Source: Phoronis ovalis
Lineage: Eukaryota > Phoronida > Phoronidae
Assembly: GCA_028565635.1 (NCBI GenBank)
Contig: JAOXYB010032087.1
Span: 1-14,483, forward strand
Direction of reading: 5' to 3'
DNA: 14,483 bases
In this document: positions 9,744 to 14,483 of the stretch, one piece after another
Layout: each line of letters opens with the position of its first letter
How positions within the stretch are numbered: the first letter of the stretch is position 1
The notes under the pieces: model-generated
Seen by the model: only the letters and a program-made list of their open reading frames with translations
The model's database searches: none
What the model was told of the DNA's origin: nothing
Program-made: the position numbers and the translations under genes

Positions 9744-11004
9744 AAGAAGTAAATAAAAAAGAAACTTTAAACCATTAATGCTACTGAAGTCTTGCATCAC
9801 TGCCACGCATACAAAACATGCAAGAAGATTAAAATTTACTTCTTGCAATTCTGAATACCTGTTATTGGAGTTTGACAACTACACTTTCTTAGCAGAATGA
9901 CATTAATAACAAACTGAGCAAGTCCTGGTTACATGAATTTGGGACAGACAGACAACACATTTTGCCTGTAATTAGTAAGCATAACTGATGCTCTCAAATG
10001 CCAATATATCACATACTACTACATGTAAAAGTGCCTATAGTAGTTTTGAAATATATTTCAAGCCTATCGTACAGCAGCATCTTCAGAATATTATATGCAA
10101 ACCATGCAAAATTCCATTCAGTTACAAGTATGCATGCTTCTATTCAAAGGCTAAAATCACTGACACATTTATCCAGGTGATAATGCCAACAACCTATGTA
10201 ATTTTAGATATTATCAGCTGTGCAAGCCTGAAGGCAATTATTGTGTACTGATGTACACATCTTTAACTTTCAAGTTGTAAACATCTTATTACATTGTAAT
10301 ACTATACATTGTACAGCCTAATACATAATTCACTTTTTTCAAACAGAGAAAAACTGATAAATAATGGTTTTAATTTGTCAAAAATGTTTGTGGTATACTA
10401 GTACCATGCTACTGTTGTTTTCATTGCAATCATATGCAGAGATTTTAATACATTCTGGCATAATATTGTATTTGCGGTCAAAAAATATTATCTGTATCAA
10501 TAGCTTTTATTATGTATAAAAATAAAAATGACAACACATTATCTTCGAAGAAAATTACAATGTGGATTAGATTCATTGCTCAGCTGTTTCTGGAGAGAAA
10601 TGTCATATTGCATACAAGTTCTTGTTTCTTGAAAATGTTAAGTTTGTAAGATAATGTAACAGGCTTACACAATCCTTTTTATCTATTATTTTCCATAAAG
10701 TCTCCAAAAAATTCTCTCTTCAATGCTTATAAACAGACACACACAGCGATCAGCAAAATAGGAACGTAAAGAAACAAAATTTTGAATTCAGTGCATGAGG
10801 AAAGAAAAGATGTAGAGGAGAAACCAATAAAATATTGGTGTCTATGCAGAATGTTTCCAATACAGCTGCAGAATGTCATGACATGCAGTGCAGTTTATAT
10901 AAACCATGTTTTTAGCATTTTTTACAGAACTTTTCATTGATTAAGACAATTGTCTCTGTTGAATAAATGTATTTATTGTAAATTGAACCCCTTCTCTTTT
11001 TTAG

Positions 11005-11070
11005 CATTGAAGAGGAAGCTGATGCTCAGAAGATCTGTTAATGAACTCGTTAATCAAGGCATTATGCCTC
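11005..11070 (+). CDS. Internal exon encoding the first RPEL motif of an MRTF/MKL family transcriptional coactivator
   Basis: Seen: a pyrimidine-rich acceptor (CTTCTCTTTTTTAG, ending at 11004) precedes 66 open bases and a consensus donor GTAAGTATG at 11071. The reading is two bases completing a split codon, 21 full codons from 11007, then one base (C) of the next codon, so the exon is phase 1 at both ends. The peptide contains LKRKLMLRRSVNEL followed by VNQGIMP. Family knowledge: RPEL motifs have an R-[P/R]-x3-E-L core and bind monomeric actin. The first RPEL of vertebrate MRTFs reads RRTREELVSQGIMPP, also with RR in place of RP, and GIMP directly after it separates MRTFs from PHACTR proteins. 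The final C would begin the second Pro of the usual GIMPP. Inference: G-actin binding here helps hold the coactivator in the cytoplasm until actin polymerises, after which it works with SRF in the nucleus. Only this motif is in the window, so the paralogue (MRTF or myocardin) cannot be decided. Confidence 0.85.
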
Positions 11071-11889
11071 GTAAGTATGCTAATTTTTAAAGTTCCTAAT
11101 TTTAGTGTCAAACTGTACATCATTAGCTGATTTAAGAAAATACTAAAGAATGACTGGCGTGCAGTAACTGTTGCCAACTGACTGGATGCATTTCATACAA
11201 GAATTAAAAAAAAAATTAAATAGATGGCTTTACCTACTGTTGAAGTTATCTGATCATTTAATTAATAGCTTTCAAATAAGAGCAGGCATGATTATTCAAA
11301 ACAGTGGCAAACTCGACAATTTTAAATAGATGTTCGAAAAATGCTCACCAAGGCTGCACATCAGATGTGTAAAAAGTATATGAAGATTATTAATAAATTG
11401 ATTATTTACAGTAAGATATGTTTAGCTGGTGGCATTTCTATCATTAGTAATACATATAATTGGCTGTGTTTACATCTTTGCCACCATCACACATCCTGCA
11501 TTAACTAAATGTCCTCTCCATTGATGCCATTTATTCTGTCAACAAATCATGCTGGGTCTGCTCCTGTGGTATTTTCTCTTAGGATATTGTGAAGTTATGG
11601 TTACCCAAAGAATTAATTTCCAAAATGTCAGCAACAGACGCTTAGTAATTTTATTATATGTGTCAAAATTTTACATTTTAAAATCAACATCTAATGTTGT
11701 AAACAGATTTTAATATACTGATAAGCATTGAAAAGTCTGTTCTTATTTTCCTTTCTACTGTGTTAACTCTCATCAGTAGTTCCAAACAAATGTTGGACAC
11801 TGCAGATCTCTACTAGTTTGGTGACTTCATGCAATTGTTATATGACAAAATTAACAATTGTCCTGATACCCTGTGTGACATTCAGACTA

Positions 11890-12138
11890 CGTTTTTGGAA
11901 CCGTTTCGAGATCCGGATCGAGCTGAATACGGTTGTAAATAATAGTTTGAACGCAAAGGGATTAGCTCAAACCGGTTCCAACTGAATCCTACAACGAGAG
12001 GTGGTTTGAATTCGGTTTTGAGTTGGAACCGGTTCCATCTCTGTAGTGTGAACGATCAATCCGGATTGTGAATGCGTAACAGGATTCAAGTCGATCTGGT
12101 TATGGATCCAGATCGAGCTCGAACCGGTTCCAAAAAGG
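11890..12138. mobile_element. MITE-like non-autonomous DNA transposon with terminal inverted repeats and TA flanks
   Basis: Seen: the left end carries TTTTTGGAACCGTTTCGAG (11892-11910) and the right end CTCGAACCGGTTCCAAAAA (12118-12136). The second reverse-complements to the first with one mismatch in 19. A TA dinucleotide lies just outside each end (11888-11889 and 12139-12140), fitting a 249-bp element between target duplications. Inside, AACCGGTTCCAACT at 11970-11983 has a perfect reverse complement at 12021-12034, so the element has a nested hairpin with a 37-base loop. Further degenerate GATCCGGAT/GATCTGGATC motifs recur near both ends. The element is much richer in G+C and CpG than its surroundings and has no coding capacity. 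Family knowledge: TA duplications are typical of Tc1/mariner-type elements; no transposase is present, so it would depend on one elsewhere. Superfamily placement is inference. It lies within an MRTF intron. Confidence 0.7.
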
Positions 12139-14385
12139 TAATAAAATAACAAGTTTGGAGTTTGTAAATACTGCAGCTAAACAGCACTTCAAGTTGATCT
12201 GTTCCAGTTACCAAGATATGTTTTATCAGACTCAAGCAGGACACCAGTAGTTTGGGAAAAATAGTACACATTAGGGACATTAACCTCTTGTACCCATACT
12301 TATGTTGACATCAAGGAGTATGTCTAAATCTGTTGAGGGAACACCCGGTTGTGTTATTTAAGGTACATGCATAGAGTGTCACTATGATGTTCCGCCTGAC
12401 TTCATAAAAGCTAAACAATAGTATGATGGCTCCATAGTTAAAAAAAGTCCATGAAACTTTTGCAAATAGAAAAAAGTCTTAGCTGCTTTTTCAAACTGCT
12501 ATGACAATTACGCAGTTATTTAACACAGTTCAGATTCTTTTTGTTTGTAAATAATTTCTGGGGCTTATAAATTTGCTTCAATTATTACATAATCTTAATG
12601 TTGGAAATGTTCTAACCACTAAAATTTTGTTACAAGTATCACTTGAAAAAAGTCCAAGATAAATTTGCTATTTCTGTAGTTCTCTACATACGAAGAAAAC
12701 AACTCATTGTTGCATTACACTACTTATTGTTCCAGAGAGGGGCTGATAAAAGTCACAAGTTTTCATATAAACCAGAAGTGTATTTTTACCAAATTATAAG
12801 CCTTTTATTGTCTATGATAAGATAAGAAATAATTTGTTTTTGACCCTTTTGACATCTTTTTAACAAGATTAAGATTGCTTTACAATTCCTACATGGCTGT
12901 TTACAGCATGAATGAAGATATCCTGATCTCAGAAAGGAATACTTGTTTTGTGTTTTAAATGTATTCAATCTGATAGCAGTAACCAAATACTATGATAATT
13001 TCATTTTTTATTTTCAACTTTGATGTCTGTGAACATCGATATTGTTAATTAAATATGAAACTTAAAGCCAAGAAAAAAATCTTATGTTCCTCTTATCCTA
13101 CCATGGATTAAACATAGGCATTTTTTGCCATGAATAAAAGCCCTTTCTATGCCCTACTGTAGCCTGTGTGAAAAGAAGTAATTATATGAGGATGAACTAT
13201 ACTGCTGGTTGACCATTTTGATAGTTGACTTCTCTTATTTCTTCATTTATAACAATTAAAAACAATAAATTAATTTGTATGCATGTGTGTATGGCCACAA
13301 ACCATAAAACAATTTCACATACAAATATGACTAAATATAAGTTACAGTTTAAAAAACTATAATTTATCAATAGTTTAGGTAATTAGAGTAGAAATATGTC
13401 AGTTTGATAAAATGTGCTTATGTACTACAAACTTTATCCAGACTGAGCCCAGTCAAAGCTACATCTTGTGCCTGGCCAATTGGACTCTTCCTGTTTTAGT
13501 CATCAAATATGTCAAAGCATTAATGCTTTTCAGCAGAATAGTGTGCAGGAGGACCTTGCTAGCAAGTAGCACATATGAATAACATATCCTAGCTGTTATT
13601 ATTTCCTTGATATACCTAAAAATTTGAAATGCAGTGTATATTTTGATTGAATATAACTTGCCCCTTTATACTTCTTGCTATTTCATATTTTGCATAACCT
13701 GCTGTAGAATAAAGAAGGTCCTTGTCACTCTGATATGTGAATTAAAAAAATAAAAATGCCTATTTTTTATTAAAGTTGTGCTTTGAGATACTGAGAATTA
13801 ATTATGACAATTATATATAAAATTCATTAGGGTATGGTTAGAGACAAGAATGAAGATTAAATATCATAAAAACATGAATATGTCATGAACTTGTTTTATG
13901 GCATCATAAATGAGACCATATCACCAAAACTGTAGATATTCTGCATCTTAACATTTTGGTACAGTGGATATAAAGATCATCTTTATCTGTGGTTGGTAGC
14001 ATTGATTTAATTGCTTAATGAGCATTATAGAATAATCTGTTTATAAAATCATGACAGGAAATCCTTATAATGTGCCACTTAAAAGATGACATCCAAATTT
14101 CCTAAGTAGTATATCTGCTGTGTTCTATAATGACACCAAAAGAACAAGTTTGTTGGCCCATTATAAAAAATTATCATAATAGGCATAATCACAAATCATT
14201 GTTAAGTGAAAATATGTTTGATTTGCTAACTGTATCATAGTGCACTCGCTGCCATTTTGGTCGAAAAGTCTCACATGTACACTACTAGTCTAAGTTTAGA
14301 CCCTTGTTGTACTTTTAAATTCTTTTTTGTTAAAAATTGAGTTATATATGAGTTTAAATCCCTATATAAATTTCTATCCCTTCAG

Positions 14386-14483
14386 GCCTACCTAACCATC
14401 AATCCACATTCGCGGACCTGTTTCCTACCATTCGAACTCATTTTCCGGGTTTCGCACCAAAATTCCTGCTACTCGAACCGTCA
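14386..14483 (-). repeat. Compositionally distinct end segment, possible repeat edge (tRNA-like B-box on minus strand)
   Basis: After about 2 kb of AT-rich DNA the last ~100 bases become markedly richer in G+C and CpG (TTCGCGGACC, TTTCCGGGTTTCGCACC). Read on the minus strand, the window edge begins TGACGGTTCGAGTAG, which resembles the RNA polymerase III B-box GGTTCGANTCC over its first nine positions. A tRNA-derived SINE with its A-box beyond the window is one explanation. On the plus strand the segment follows an acceptor-like TTTCTATCCCTTCAG and stays open in two frames, but neither encodes the MRTF sequence expected next. Truncation at the window edge prevents a firm call. Confidence 0.22.

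Larger units (their letters stand above)
8136..11004 (+). other. Intron between the N-terminal and RPEL1 exons of the MRTF-like gene
   Basis: This 2,869-base interval starts with GTAAGT and ends with a polypyrimidine tract and TTAG. It interrupts a codon after its first base. The interior is AT-rich with many stops in all frames. It contains one exon-like segment (9256-9471) and a degenerate duplicated segment (9610-9743), listed separately. From 8136 to 9255 and from about 9811 to 11004 I see nothing beyond AT-rich intron sequence; open stretches there (for example 9988-10251) have no splice sites or composition that would suggest coding. Confidence 0.65.
11071..14483 (+). other. Start of the intron after the RPEL1 exon (3' end not in window)
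   Basis: The intron begins with GTAAGTATG and should continue until an exon starting with the last two bases of a Pro codon and the conserved MRTF segment LKSPAAFHEQ. I cannot find that segment up to 14483, so the intron is at least about 3.4 kb. It carries the MITE at 11890-12138. From 11071 to 11889 and from 12139 to 14385 I see only AT-rich non-coding sequence with scattered stops. The last ~100 bases differ in composition and are described separately. Confidence 0.6.

Noticed and set aside
9988-10251. Overlapping plus-strand frames of 87 and 60 codons
   Set aside because: No flanking splice sites of the right phase, Ile/Lys/Ser/Tyr-rich intron-like composition, and no motif.
11005-11070. 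PHACTR family instead of MRTF for the RPEL exon
   Set aside because: PHACTR RPEL motifs are followed by residues such as RNIL or KGLL. The RR-x3-EL core directly followed by V-x-QGIMP fits MRTF RPEL1 much better.
11967-12280. Two overlapping minus-strand open frames (61 and 64 codons)
   Set aside because: They coincide with the MITE and its flank; the G+C-rich inverted repeats keep frames open without encoding a recognisable protein.
14386-14483. Next MRTF exon at the window end
   Set aside because: The acceptor looks fair, but the phase-1 reading gives LPNHQSTFADLFPTIR, unrelated to the PLKSPAAFHEQ segment expected after GIMP.
1-14483. tRNA, rRNA, CRISPR array or bacterial operon features
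   Set aside because: No cloverleaf with both A- and B-box, no regularly spaced identical repeats and no clustered long open frames were seen on either strand.

Overview
The window is AT-rich (roughly one third G+C by eye) animal nuclear DNA. It has no bacterial-type operons, long open frames, ribosome binding sites or RNA genes. Short open segments sit between good GT/AG splice signals, introns run to kilobases, and there are remnants of DNA transposons and simple tandem repeats. Exon size, intron size and repeat content suggest an invertebrate, possibly a mollusc or other lophotrochozoan. That placement is inference; nothing here fixes the species.

The only gene I can name runs on the + strand. 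A 66-nt exon (11005-11070) encodes the first RPEL actin-binding motif of a myocardin-related transcription factor (MRTF/MKL). It carries RRSVNEL followed by VNQGIMP, close to the RRTREELVSQGIMPP of vertebrate MRTFs. About 2.9 kb upstream, a 222-nt exon (7914-8135) is open throughout, has higher G+C than its surroundings, and ends at a consensus GTAAGT donor. Both exons are phase 1 at each end. Joining them makes a Ser codon and reads KNKE-S-LKRK, resembling the lead-in to RPEL1 in vertebrate MRTF-B. The window therefore holds a middle slice of the 5' coding half of an MRTF gene. The promoter, first exon, RPEL2/3, SAP, leucine-zipper and activation-domain exons lie outside it. RPEL motifs bind G-actin; in MRTFs this couples cytoskeletal state to nuclear import and SRF-dependent transcription.

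Two weaker exon candidates flank or interrupt this pair. One is a 66-nt segment (7656-7721) with the same size, phase and ending as the RPEL exon but a poor donor. The other is a 216-nt, phase-preserving segment (9256-9471) with a strong acceptor, inside the intron between the two confident exons.

Region by region: 1-470 has a minus-strand fragment with a SWIM-type zinc-finger signature, probably a decayed transposase or ZSWIM-like gene. 753-879 is a short tandem repeat. 886-7655 is AT-rich non-coding sequence with one weak antisense open segment (5459-5674) and a short direct repeat. 7656-11070 is the MRTF exon region. 11890-12138 is a compact MITE with terminal inverted repeats and TA flanks, lying in the next MRTF intron. 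12139-14385 shows nothing recognisable. The last ~100 bases change abruptly in composition and may be the edge of a repeat.

No previously undescribed system is evident. The most useful leads are the unusual MRTF N-terminal exon, the two candidate alternative exons and the MITE.
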